59,478 bases of DNA, from positions 1 through 59,478 of the IMG/VR virus record IMGVR_UViG_3300031857_000194; one strand, 5' to 3'. Below the pieces are notes generated by a model. That model searched no databases. It was not told the origin of the DNA and worked only from the letters and a program-made list of their open reading frames with translations. Below, in pieces: positions 49,941 to 57,669 of this stretch (position 1 is its first letter; every line of letters begins with the position of its first letter). The translations under genes were made by a program, and so were the position numbers. Origin of the DNA: a virus.

Positions 49941-50854
49941 TTTTCTGTCAATGTTATAAGTGTGGCTGCCAGGTTGATTTCGGGGTCAGCTATGAATGCA
50001 TGGTTGACCAGGCCATCGCGTATGGTCAAAACCGAATGATTGAATGCTTCATCGTCTTCGCCAAACAGTTCTATGTTGTCATACATCCAGGTATAGATGC
50101 TTTCATACTCACCAGCAGTGACATTGTTTAATATAAGTTCTCTGGCCTGTTTATATTGCTGGCGTTTGAACAGATCAACTGCCTGTGCCATGTAGTCGCC
50201 GGTGGCTGTGTTGTTTGCGGGATTTTGTAGCACACCTCCAACTGAGCCCAACTGCACAGCATTGATAGATTTGCGCAGGTCGGGATAGTGTGCTGTGACA
50301 TAACTGTCCAAGGTATCCAGTTCAAATTTCACGCTTTCCGAGAGCAAGATGGTGGCGATCCTGGCCGTGAGTTCAGTTTTGTCTAGATCACGGATATGGA
50401 ATCCTTGGCAACGACTGTGCAGTGCAGGTATCACTTTGTTGGGATAGTTACAGGTCAAGATAAAACGTGCGGTGCTGGCATACTCTTCCAACAAGCCACG
50501 CAACATGGCCTGGCTGGCCTGGCTGAGATAATCTGCTTCATCCAACAGCACAACTTTGAACGCACCAAAAGGCATGGTGCTCACAAAGTTCACTACCTTG
50601 TCACGCATGACTTCAATCTTGGTTTCGTTTGAAGCATTGATCTGCATGACGTCATATTCGTTCACATCCAACTGATTGATCAAGATTTTGGCCAGTGTGG
50701 TTTTGCCTGTTCCCGGTGATCCCGAAAACAGCAGGTGTGGTATGGCTCCATCTCGGATCCAGCCTTCCACCTGTGATTTTTGTGCAGCATCCATGAACAC
50801 ATAGTCGGCGGCTGTTGCGGGGCGATATTTTTCTACCCAGAGTCGATCAATCAT
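49937..50854 (-). CDS. 44: Sliding-clamp loader large subunit (T4 gp44-like)
   Basis: 305 residues. Walker A GSPGTGKT (45-52), Walker B/DEAD LLDEAD (103-108), sensor LTCNYPNK, and SRC motif (LHSRCQG, 147-149), the arginine finger of RFC-type AAA+ loaders. Opening LWVEKYRPATAADYV is the classic RFC start. It loads the gp45-like clamp onto DNA; clamp and gp62 partners are not in this window. Confidence 0.93.
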   Translation of the reverse strand: MIDRLWVEKYRPATAADYVFMDAAQKSQVEGWIRDGAIPHLLFSGSPGTGKTTLAKILINQLDVNEYDVMQINASNETKIEVMRDKVVNFVSTMPFGAFKVVLLDEADYLSQASQAMLRGLLEEYASTARFILTCNYPNKVIPALHSRCQGFHIRDLDKTELTARIATILLSESVKFELDTLDSYVTAHYPDLRKSINAVQLGSVGGVLQNPANNTATGDYMAQAVDLFKRQQYKQARELILNNVTAGEYESIYTWMYDNIELFGEDDEAFNHSVLTIRDGLVNHAFIADPEINLAATLITLTEK

Positions 50855-50913
50855 AAGTTTCCTTTGGCAATATCTAGTACTTTAGCACTCAGTTGGGTCA
50901 GTGTCAATGACAA
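50851..50913 (-). CDS. Possible 20-codon ORF before the clamp loader
   Basis: A frame from TTG at 50913 ends AKVLDIAKGNL and its stop overlaps the clamp-loader ATG (TTATGAT). It fills the only gap between the two genes. No ribosome site is obvious, so it may be an untranslated leftover. Confidence 0.25.
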   Translation of the reverse strand: MSLTLTQLSAKVLDIAKGNL

Positions 50914-50917
50914 TTGG

Positions 50918-51388
50918 TTATTGTTTGATGGTATTTTGTTGTGCTTCGGCCACACGTTTGCGCAGGCTGGAACTGCTAAATGAATGGTCTCGTTTGTTGA
51001 ACACCAATTCGATGCCACGCTCGATGCAGATCTTGCGACCAGTAAAGTCTTTGTCTTCGTACTCCACACCCAAGATCCTGACATCTATGGGCAGGGTCAG
51101 CAATATATCTTCCAGATCTTTTTCTGTTTGATACACCACTATTTCATCCACGAACCTAGTGGCAGATAGTTGTATCTGTCGTTCTACTATGCTTTGCACT
51201 GGTGGATTCTTGCTGTCGGGTCTATCGATGGTGGGATCGGTTTGCAGTCCTGCTATGAGATAGTCGCAGTGATTTTTGGCTTCGGCCAGCATGGCTATGT
51301 GTCCAGCGTGCAAGAGATCAAAGGTACTGAATGTTATACCTATCTTCATGCCAGCGTCTTTTAATTCTCTTACTCGGTTGAATATCAT
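50918..51388 (-). CDS. Cytidylyltransferase-family enzyme (TagD/RfaE-like)
   Basis: 156 residues. MKIGITFSTFDLLHAGHIAM gives the HxGH site (27-30) and the alpha-beta core; IVERQIQLSATRFVDEIVVY and HSFSSSSLRKRV supply the triphosphate-binding ISTT-like region. It resembles glycerol-3-phosphate or sugar-1-phosphate cytidylyltransferases of short length. Start overlaps the upstream stop (ATGA); an internal ATG 14 codons downstream could also serve. It likely makes a nucleotide-activated sugar or polyol. Second HxGH enzyme in the window. Confidence 0.88.
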   Translation of the reverse strand: MIFNRVRELKDAGMKIGITFSTFDLLHAGHIAMLAEAKNHCDYLIAGLQTDPTIDRPDSKNPPVQSIVERQIQLSATRFVDEIVVYQTEKDLEDILLTLPIDVRILGVEYEDKDFTGRKICIERGIELVFNKRDHSFSSSSLRKRVAEAQQNTIKQ

Positions 51389-51621
51389 TTGTTGTGTTGT
51401 TTTTTTAAAATTTGCAACATCCGTTGCTTGTCCCAGTCTTCTTCGCCGGTGAATTTTGGTAAATTTTCATAGCGTTCATCTATAAAACACTTGATGTCAT
51501 ACAGGTCTTTTTTGATATGGCTGGCAGTGAATCCGTCATTGTAAGGACTGGACACTTCAGCCATCATGCGACTGAGATCCAGCCAGATGCGATTCTTATC
51601 CCAGTCTATCTTATAGCCCAT
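51385..51621 (-). CDS. Small hypothetical protein
   Basis: 78 residues from ATG at 51621. MGYKIDWDKNRIWLDLSRMM then SSPYNDGFTASHIKKDLYDI and a helical tail ending LKKQHNK. A known type in T4-like phages; no function. Overlaps the groES-like gene by 11 bp and the next by ATGA. Confidence 0.65.
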   Translation of the reverse strand: MGYKIDWDKNRIWLDLSRMMAEVSSPYNDGFTASHIKKDLYDIKCFIDERYENLPKFTGEEDWDKQRMLQILKKQHNK

Positions 51622-52018
51622 CTTTGGCAAAGTCGTTCACTGTGGTCTTCATGTAGCGTCCATCTACAGCATCGCCCATGGTATCGTCCTGTGGCAGTTC
51701 ATCAGACACCAACAAGATATCATTGGGATCAATGCGACGTATGGTCCTAGTGCCTTGCTGATCTTCGATCTCAAGACCTCTGGTCCAACGACCGTGTGCT
51801 ATACACACATATTCGCCTACACGCACACTGGTCTGTTCAGGACCCACAGCATAAACTCGGCCCCAGCGAGGACGTATGCCAGTGGCCTGACCGTTGTCAT
51901 TGGGCAGTATCAATCCCCCAGTGGTAATGCGCTCACGGAATTCCATGTCAGTGATTATGACATGATCTCTCAAGGCGCGAAGACTGGAAATTTTTATGGG
52001 TGCAAATGCGGGAGTCAT
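51611..52018 (-). CDS. GroES-like co-chaperonin (gp31-type)
   Basis: 135 residues. LRALRDHVIITDMEFRER is the GroES first strand; ITTGGLILP is the mobile loop that docks on GroEL; RWGRVYAVGPEQTSVRVGEY and CIAHGRW match the oligomer-forming barrel. After residue about 95 an extra 35-residue tail (DELPQDDTMGDAVDGRYMKT) is unlike bacterial GroES. It probably replaces host GroES to fold capsid protein, like T4 gp31. Confidence 0.86.
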   Translation of the reverse strand: MTPAFAPIKISSLRALRDHVIITDMEFRERITTGGLILPNDNGQATGIRPRWGRVYAVGPEQTSVRVGEYVCIAHGRWTRGLEIEDQQGTRTIRRIDPNDILLVSDELPQDDTMGDAVDGRYMKTTVNDFAKDGL

Positions 52019-52461
52019 TGTTTTTTATTATCCTTGGTTTTGGCTATGGCTGCTGCTAGACCTGTGGCAGGTTTTACAGGTAGTGATTCTTCCTTGACGA
52101 TTTCCACATCATCCTGGGCAACATCTTCGGGAAAGTCAACTGGTTCTTCTACCATGGGTTCAGGTTGGGATTCTTTTACTCTGATATCAGCCTGAGGTTT
52201 TTCTGCTTGGGGTTTTTCTGTCTGGGTTTGATCTGCCTGTGGTTTTTGTGCTGCGCCAGGCCGATTTTGTTTTTTGGTTTGTGTGTTGTACTGTTCAGCC
52301 AACTGTTGCTGCCTGGTTTTAACTATATTGTTGTTGCTGTCAATAAGATCGCCGCGAGCATTTACATTCATATTGCCCACTGCGCGGATCTTTTCATTGG
52401 CCATTGACATAGATCTCATGTCTATGGTCTTGCCCATGGCTGTTTTATAACTCTTACTCAT
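52015..52461 (-). CDS. Conserved hypothetical, probable virion protein
   Basis: 148 residues. Conserved-looking start SYKTAMGKTIDMRSMSMANE, then KIRAVGNMNVNARGD; the rest is Gln/Pro/Glu-rich with PQADQTQTEKPQAEKPQAD repeats and a C-terminal Ala/Lys helix. The N-terminal motif is common in T4-like aquatic phages, often beside gp31-like genes. Good AAAGGAG ribosome site. Confidence 0.68.
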   Translation of the reverse strand: MSKSYKTAMGKTIDMRSMSMANEKIRAVGNMNVNARGDLIDSNNNIVKTRQQQLAEQYNTQTKKQNRPGAAQKPQADQTQTEKPQAEKPQADIRVKESQPEPMVEEPVDFPEDVAQDDVEIVKEESLPVKPATGLAAAIAKTKDNKKQ

Positions 52462-52472
52462 TGTGTTCTCCT

Positions 52473-52967
52473 TTATCGCAAGAATTCTGCTATGTCTAAA
52501 TCATACTCAAGACTATTTACACGATGCACGCCCATGAGATAAAGAACAAAGCTGGCAACTGATGATCCTCGACCAACACCGTATATGATTTTATTGGCAC
52601 GCATGACATCTACCAAGTATTTCAAGTAGCACAGCAAGGGAAAAAGATCTCGATCAAAATACATCAATAGTTCTTGTCCCACACGCTGTCGTTCGGCATC
52701 GCAGGTGCAGAGATCCAAGATATACTGTGCGATATCCAATGTACCATATTCTTCGGGCATGAGCCAATGCTGTTGTGCCTCCTGATCCCAGGCTTCTACT
52801 GGCAATGTTATGTCTTTGGCGGTGTCAAATGTCAAGCCTAGATCCAATGTGTCCTGGTAGGCAAAATCTACCAAGACTTGGCCTAGATCAAGATCGGGAT
52901 TTGATTTTAGTGCCTGGATCAGATCTGATTCACTGTATACGAATCTGCCTACTGCATCAACTTTCAT
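52473..52967 (-). CDS. DNA polymerase III alpha-like fragment (orphan domain)
   Basis: 164 residues. The C-terminal part YGVGRGSSVASFVLYLMGVH then NSLEYDLDIAEFLR matches the Pol III alpha palm region GxGRGSxxxSxVxYxLxI...DPLxYxLLFERFL, and ends right before the catalytic Asp motif, which is absent. GRGSS lies at 132-136. So it is a non-catalytic stand-alone domain. It may bind nucleotides or the host polymerase. The start overlaps the upstream gene end by 11 bp. Confidence 0.76.
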   Translation of the reverse strand: MKVDAVGRFVYSESDLIQALKSNPDLDLGQVLVDFAYQDTLDLGLTFDTAKDITLPVEAWDQEAQQHWLMPEEYGTLDIAQYILDLCTCDAERQRVGQELLMYFDRDLFPLLCYLKYLVDVMRANKIIYGVGRGSSVASFVLYLMGVHRVNSLEYDLDIAEFLR

Positions 52968-53553
52968 TTTTGGTGAATTGTAGTATTTTGCTCACAGTTT
53001 CAGATTTGCCTTCGTTGTCGTCAAAGTGTAGATCTAGATCTCGCCATGATTCCATGGGTTTGAGTTTTACTATTTTACCACCAACGTCTGTGAAGTTACA
53101 GCAGTTAGGCGAATTTTCCACCCACCAGCCAGTGTCGTGATCCAAAGATCCCGTGTTTTCATTTTCGTTGTGTAGATATTGTACCCACTGTCCTTGATTG
53201 CTAGCGATGCTGACATCTGTGACGATCAATGCTGTTTCTGCTATGGTGTTGAGTTTGAGGTATATGGCAATGCCCACTATCTGATCATAGCACTCATCTG
53301 GCAAGTCGATCACTCGGATGCCTTGGCTCTGCAGTGCTGATATGCGATCCTTTTTTGAGGAATCTACCAACACAGCACCATCTATTAAGTGATCAAAAAA
53401 ATGTCTCCAACGATCTATAGCAATGTTTTGTGCTACGGAATCTAGTGTGTTGGTGTAAAACTCCAGACCACAGGTCATTTCCTGTATGCAAAACTGGTCG
53501 TTGAGGAAAATTCCTACATTGAAAGCATAACTCTTTTTCAGTCTTACATTCAT
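52957..53553 (-). CDS. Hypothetical protein
   Basis: 198 residues, MNVRLKKSYAFNVGIFLNDQ onward. Alpha/beta with strands GAVLVDSSKKDRISALQSQG, IRVIDLPDECYDQIVGIAIY and TALIVTDVSIASN. No active-site motif. ATGA overlaps with both neighbours show co-translation with the PolIII-like fragment. Confidence 0.68.
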   Translation of the reverse strand: MNVRLKKSYAFNVGIFLNDQFCIQEMTCGLEFYTNTLDSVAQNIAIDRWRHFFDHLIDGAVLVDSSKKDRISALQSQGIRVIDLPDECYDQIVGIAIYLKLNTIAETALIVTDVSIASNQGQWVQYLHNENENTGSLDHDTGWWVENSPNCCNFTDVGGKIVKLKPMESWRDLDLHFDDNEGKSETVSKILQFTKNES

Positions 53554-53801
53554 GAAATATCGATCACGGTGTTGTAGTTGGCTGCGTTGTTGCCCGAATT
53601 ATTACCGTACTTGGCATCTAGTTTGGTCTGTAGAATTTGTTTGTGGCTTTCAATGGCCATGAATATCTGATTGGCCATGTGATTGTTGCGAGCAGTTTGA
53701 GCGTACTTGACTTTTTGATAGAGCCCCGAAATAATTTTTTCCATGTCCTCTATGCTTTTATCAGCATAGTTGGCCGGATCAATAAACGGGTGCTCCATCA
53801 T
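53550..53801 (-). CDS. Small helical hypothetical protein
   Basis: 83 residues, MMEHPFIDPANYADKSIEDM, helical MEKIISGLYQKVKYAQTARN and NQIFMAIESHKQILQTKLDA. Asn-rich tail. Common near tail or replication genes of T4-like phages. No function. Confidence 0.65.
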   Translation of the reverse strand: MMEHPFIDPANYADKSIEDMEKIISGLYQKVKYAQTARNNHMANQIFMAIESHKQILQTKLDAKYGNNSGNNAANYNTVIDIS

Positions 53802-53812
53802 GGTCAGTGGCT

Positions 53813-54004
53813 TTACTTGGCCTTGGCTTCTTTACGTGCGTTCTTTTCTGCTGTGATTTCATTGCGACGCAGTTTTATGGCTTTGGCTGCTTCGGCCAAG
53901 GCCTTACGAGCGCGGGTACCTGCAGCCGAGTTACCGGATTCAAATTTGGCATCTTCTGCTTCCCAGGCTTTGACAGCGTCAAGAATGGCTTGTTTGGTTG
54001 ACAT
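53813..54004 (-). CDS. Histone-H1-like (Hc1-type) nucleoid protein
   Basis: 63 residues. Nearly all helix and basic: VKAWEAEDAKFESGNSAAGT then RARKALAEAAKAIKLRRNEI, ending KNARKEAKAK. The AAGTRARKAL motif (27-36) is the mark of bacterial Hc1/H1-like proteins. It would bind DNA electrostatically. Good AAAGGAG ribosome site, spacing 8. Possible roles: host nucleoid takeover, phage DNA protection. A packaged role is possible but it lacks the leader. Confidence 0.76.
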   Translation of the reverse strand: MSTKQAILDAVKAWEAEDAKFESGNSAAGTRARKALAEAAKAIKLRRNEITAEKNARKEAKAK

Positions 54005-54035
54005 ATGTAATTCTCCTTTACAGTATTAGTTAGCA

Positions 54036-54479
54036 TTATAAATCACCTGGCTGACGATTTTCTGAGTACCACGCTTGGAATTCGCCACCGGGATAACGGT
54101 TCTTGAGTTTTTCGATATTTTCTGCGATCACATCGTTAGGGTTGAGGTTCAGTGCTCTGCAAGCATTGACCCAGTACCACATGATGTCGCCTAATTCACG
54201 TTTCATATGATAAAGATTCACTTCATCCAAGTTCTTGCCTTGGAAAAAGATCTTCTTGGGGATTTCACAGAATTCACCTGATTCTGCTGCCAGTCCCAAA
54301 CAGGCTGTGAGCAATAATGGTACATTCACATCTGGTCCGTGTCTGGGACCTGCTTCATCAAATGTTTCATAGTTACCATCCACACGATCCAGTCGGTTCA
54401 TGAAAGTGGTCAAATCATTGGATTCGGCGCTGGTTACTTGCCGTACAAATTCTGAATACTTGTCAAGATCTATCTGCAT
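54036..54479 (-). CDS. mazG: MazG-like nucleotide pyrophosphohydrolase
   Basis: 147 residues from ATG at 54479, 7 nt after AAAGGAGT. Metal motif ExxE...ExxD: E66/E69 (LAAESGEF) and E95/D98 (KRELGDIMWY), with an all-helical fold and tail KLKNRYPGGEF. Acts on (d)NTPs or possibly ppGpp. First gene behind a sigma70 promoter, followed by the H1-like, PolIII-like, GroES-like, cytidylyltransferase and clamp-loader genes. Confidence 0.9.
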   Translation of the reverse strand: MQIDLDKYSEFVRQVTSAESNDLTTFMNRLDRVDGNYETFDEAGPRHGPDVNVPLLLTACLGLAAESGEFCEIPKKIFFQGKNLDEVNLYHMKRELGDIMWYWVNACRALNLNPNDVIAENIEKLKNRYPGGEFQAWYSENRQPGDL

Positions 54480-54498
54480 ACAAAGACTCCTTTGAGTA

Positions 54499-54526
54499 AT
54501 TGTAGCATATCTGTAGATCAAGTCAA
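54499..54526 (-). promoter_or_regulatory. Sigma70 promoter for the mazG-clamp loader unit
   Basis: TTGACT (54521-54526) and TACAAT (54499-54504) with a 16-bp spacer on the minus strand, 20 bp before the mazG start. This and the dnaJ promoter are the two best host-type promoters that I see. Confidence 0.75.
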
Positions 54527-54541
54527 GTCAGTTTGGAAAAA

Positions 54542-55645
54542 TCAGGGATAACTTAAAAATATAGCGCCCACATTGCCGGAATTGGATCCGTTGCCTGCAC
54601 CACCAAATCCTGCACCCAGACACTGGGGATCTGCGCTGTTGGCCGAATCTCTACGTGCCGCTGCAGGCAACGGCGAAGTATAAGGACCGCCTAATCCTGT
54701 GCTGGTTGATCCGCTGGCAATGTTTGCGATATTGAAGTAACCTGCTCCGCCACCGCCACCGGCTCCGCCAGTGTATCCAGTGGGCAGTGTCGGTGGACTT
54801 GCTGCGGCTGTTCCACCAAAGTAACCGCCACCTCCTCCGCCCATGCCATAGAAATTAGGTGGAGCAGCACTGGGTCCAGTGATACCTTTGCCGCCTGCAC
54901 TCCAACCTGTACCACCAGGTGCATTACTAATACTGGGCGTTGACGCTGGAGCAGGTATTCTAGCATCACCTCCGTGCGCTGGTGGGCCATTGGGTACATA
55001 ATTACCGGGACCTACTGCACCGGTTGTGGTTCCTGGACCATTCCATGTTGCTCCACCGCCTCCATTGGCAGATCTGACACCACCAACTGATCCAGCACCT
55101 CCGGCAGTGCCACCGCCACCGCCACCTACTGCACCGCCTGACGTTACGGGAGCTACTGATACTACCGCGCCACCGCCACCTCCAGCGGCAACTGCTATGG
55201 TTACGGGACTGGGTGATACAGTTTCAATGCCAGTGGATCCGCCGCCCCCGCCGCAGCCTCGACGAACACCACCGGCCATGGCTGCGCCACCGCCAGAAGC
55301 CACACATAACTTATAGGATTCACCATTGACCAATGTCCACGTGCCACCAGTATAACCTGCTCCGCCTCCAGGAGATCCGCCTGTTACAGGAGATGTGGCA
55401 TAGCCGGATCCGCCGCCGCCTCCCCACATCTTAAGAGTCACACTGTAGTTACCTAAAGATGTTACTGTGTAATTGCCTGCCGAACTTAATCGCAATGATC
55501 CATCCACAGCAAAGTTCCAAAATGTATTGGCACCCTTGGGACTGGGACTAATGGTCAATTCGCCCAAGCCTGCAGGTGGCGCTGGAGCAGGCGATTCAGA
55601 TACAGTTATGATACTAGCGGCTGCTGCTTGTTGTATGCCTGACAT
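54542..55645 (-). CDS. Glycine-rich adhesin
   Basis: 367 residues. Short N-terminal plug MSGIQQAAAASIITVSESPA then a beta domain FWNFAVDGSLRLSSAGNYTV and KMWGGGGGSGYATSPVTGGS; a Gly-rich array follows and it ends FGGAGNGSNSGNVGAIFLSY. Same family as the other Gly-rich proteins here. Follows 55652 by 6 bp. Confidence 0.8.
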   Translation of the reverse strand: MSGIQQAAAASIITVSESPAPAPPAGLGELTISPSPKGANTFWNFAVDGSLRLSSAGNYTVTSLGNYSVTLKMWGGGGGSGYATSPVTGGSPGGGAGYTGGTWTLVNGESYKLCVASGGGAAMAGGVRRGCGGGGGSTGIETVSPSPVTIAVAAGGGGGAVVSVAPVTSGGAVGGGGGGTAGGAGSVGGVRSANGGGGATWNGPGTTTGAVGPGNYVPNGPPAHGGDARIPAPASTPSISNAPGGTGWSAGGKGITGPSAAPPNFYGMGGGGGGYFGGTAAASPPTLPTGYTGGAGGGGGAGYFNIANIASGSTSTGLGGPYTSPLPAAARRDSANSADPQCLGAGFGGAGNGSNSGNVGAIFLSYP

Positions 55646-55651
55646 GGGATA

Positions 55652-57637
55652 TCAAGTGATGTTGGCACCGGAAAGGAACCAAGTGTTGGCTGAAACTTTT
55701 ACTATGGTTCCAAAGGCATTGCTGGTCATGGTCCTGTTGGCTGTGACTGTGATGGTACTGTTACCTGCTAGATAAATGCTAACACCACTGCCAGGAACGA
55801 TGGTGGAATTGCTGCTGCTTTGATTGATCAGTGTGACAGCAGCGCCCAAGGGAAAATTCACGCTGGAATCATCGGGCACAGTCAAAGTCACACCGCCAGC
55901 GCTGTTGTAATAGTGTTTGCCTGCATCAGACAAGCCCAACGTAGGAGTGCCAGTCCACGATACCTGTGGAATATCTCTATAGCCTATGCTGAAACCTCTG
56001 ATGTTACCTTCGTTAATGCTGGCAAAATTACTGAGCACTATGTTGCCACCTGATATGTTTGCGTTGGCAATAATAGTGCCGTTGGCTGTGATATTGCCTG
56101 CTTTCAGTGGTGCAAACACTGCCTGTGACCAAGCTATGACTGTATTGGGTTCTGACGACACACCTTCAAATACTTTCCAAGTTTTGTCGGTGTAATCTCT
56201 GGCAAAACCAGTATGTAGATTTGATCCGTTGAAATAACCTGCTACGATACCAAGATCTTCTGTGTCCCCGGGGTTGTTGGCAGCCAACAGAATCAAAGGA
56301 TCGTCTATGACCAAATCCTGTACATTGATATAAGTGAGATTGCCCGTGGCCGAGATGTTGCCGGCTACGATCAAATTGCCATTGACTGTGGTATTGCCTG
56401 CTGATATATTGCCTGCTGACAAATTGCCTGTGTATGTGGTTAGAAATACTGCTACATTGGCGTTGCCATAAGCGCTGCCGCCACCCACGCTGGATAAAAA
56501 GTATCCGTTGCCCAAGATGTATGCACCCTGCACATTGGCAGTGGTGGTGACGTTGCCAGTTAAACTGTTGATAGCGCCAGTGTATGTGGGCAAATAATCG
56601 GCTACATTGGCATTGCTGTAGTTTGTGCTGATGCCCGACAACAGCGCACCATTGCCCAAGAAATACCCAGCGGTGACATTGCCAGCAGTGGTTATACCAG
56701 TTGCAGCATTCACATTGCCAACAAATAGATTGCTCCACTGTGCTGTGGCAAAGTTCTGTAGTTTTACACCATTGACATTATCATAGCCCGAGGCTATGGT
56801 TACAGCAAAATTGCCGGTGCCATTATTGACATAAAAGCCATCATTGGTATAGATTCTTGCAAATGGATTAGTGGTTGTACCTATATCAACTGTAGTAAGT
56901 CCCCCCAAGGGAAAAATGTCTTCTGCGTACACTACGCCATTGAAGATTGGAGTGTTGTCCTGCGTGTTGCCATTGCCTATGTTACCGGTGAAACCATTGC
57001 CGAGATAATCTGCGACATTGGCATTGCCGTAAGAACTGCTGCCGCTGATGCCGGTCAAGAAAGCACCGTTGCCTAAAAAATAACTAGCTGTAACGTTGGC
57101 CGAGAAATTGCCGCCTGTGCCTGATACATTTGACAGTGCTATGATTTCGTTGGCTTCTACAAATGTATCAACTATGATATTGCCTGTGGCATCGATGGAT
57201 TCTACATAAAGTGTGCCGGCTGACACGTCTGAGGCTGAGCCAGTGATGGCATCAACAAAGGCCACACCACTTTGCCCTGCACCTGAAGCAGGCTGTATCT
57301 GTGTAGCGTTGCCTTGATCACCTGCAGGAGTTATCACATTGCCAACGTAGATGTCTCTAAAGAACAGTGTGCTATTGCCTATGTCAACTGCGTCATCGAT
57401 CAGTCCGAGACTGGCGCTCCATGGTAGTATGCTGTTGGCATACACATTGCCTGAAAACACTGTGGCGCCTACTGTGGTAAAGTTACCGGCAGCTGCGCTG
57501 GTATTGCCAATAACTATGCCGTTTATACTGCCCTGTGTGGTCAGTTCCCAGGCTTGACCGTTCCATATCCAGGTTTTACCGGCAAATGTATATAGATCGT
57601 TTAAACTAGGGCTAGTTGGAAAGGTCAGATTAGGCAC
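55652..57637 (-). CDS. GNxTA-repeat tail-fibre protein
   Basis: 661 residues, starting at GTG 57637, 5 nt or so after CGGAG. N-terminus PNLTFPTSPSLNDLYTFAGK with WIWNGQAWELTTQGS is a fibre-type head. Then repeats GNFTTVGATVFSGNV, ASYFLGNGAFLTGISG, AGYFLGNGALLSGIST. C-terminal beta domain LTVPDDSSVNFPLGAAVTLI then NSTIVPGSGVSIYLAG is common in phage fibres. Paralogue of the protein at 1-2677. Confidence 0.85.
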   Translation of the reverse strand: MPNLTFPTSPSLNDLYTFAGKTWIWNGQAWELTTQGSINGIVIGNTSAAAGNFTTVGATVFSGNVYANSILPWSASLGLIDDAVDIGNSTLFFRDIYVGNVITPAGDQGNATQIQPASGAGQSGVAFVDAITGSASDVSAGTLYVESIDATGNIIVDTFVEANEIIALSNVSGTGGNFSANVTASYFLGNGAFLTGISGSSSYGNANVADYLGNGFTGNIGNGNTQDNTPIFNGVVYAEDIFPLGGLTTVDIGTTTNPFARIYTNDGFYVNNGTGNFAVTIASGYDNVNGVKLQNFATAQWSNLFVGNVNAATGITTAGNVTAGYFLGNGALLSGISTNYSNANVADYLPTYTGAINSLTGNVTTTANVQGAYILGNGYFLSSVGGGSAYGNANVAVFLTTYTGNLSAGNISAGNTTVNGNLIVAGNISATGNLTYINVQDLVIDDPLILLAANNPGDTEDLGIVAGYFNGSNLHTGFARDYTDKTWKVFEGVSSEPNTVIAWSQAVFAPLKAGNITANGTIIANANISGGNIVLSNFASINEGNIRGFSIGYRDIPQVSWTGTPTLGLSDAGKHYYNSAGGVTLTVPDDSSVNFPLGAAVTLINQSSSNSTIVPGSGVSIYLAGNSTITVTANRTMTSNAFGTIVKVSANTWFLSGANIT

Positions 57638-57646
57638 AGGTATTCT

Positions 57647-57669
57647 CCGCTTGAGTATTTATCAAGCGG
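57647..57669 (-). promoter_or_regulatory. Late box inside an inverted repeat
   Basis: An 8-bp inverted repeat (CCGCTTGA/TCAAGCGG) encloses a 7-base loop; GATAAATA (57656-57663) spans the loop and first stem base. The arm contains the stop codon of the upstream gene. The element serves the GTG-start fibre gene at 57637. Confidence 0.5.
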
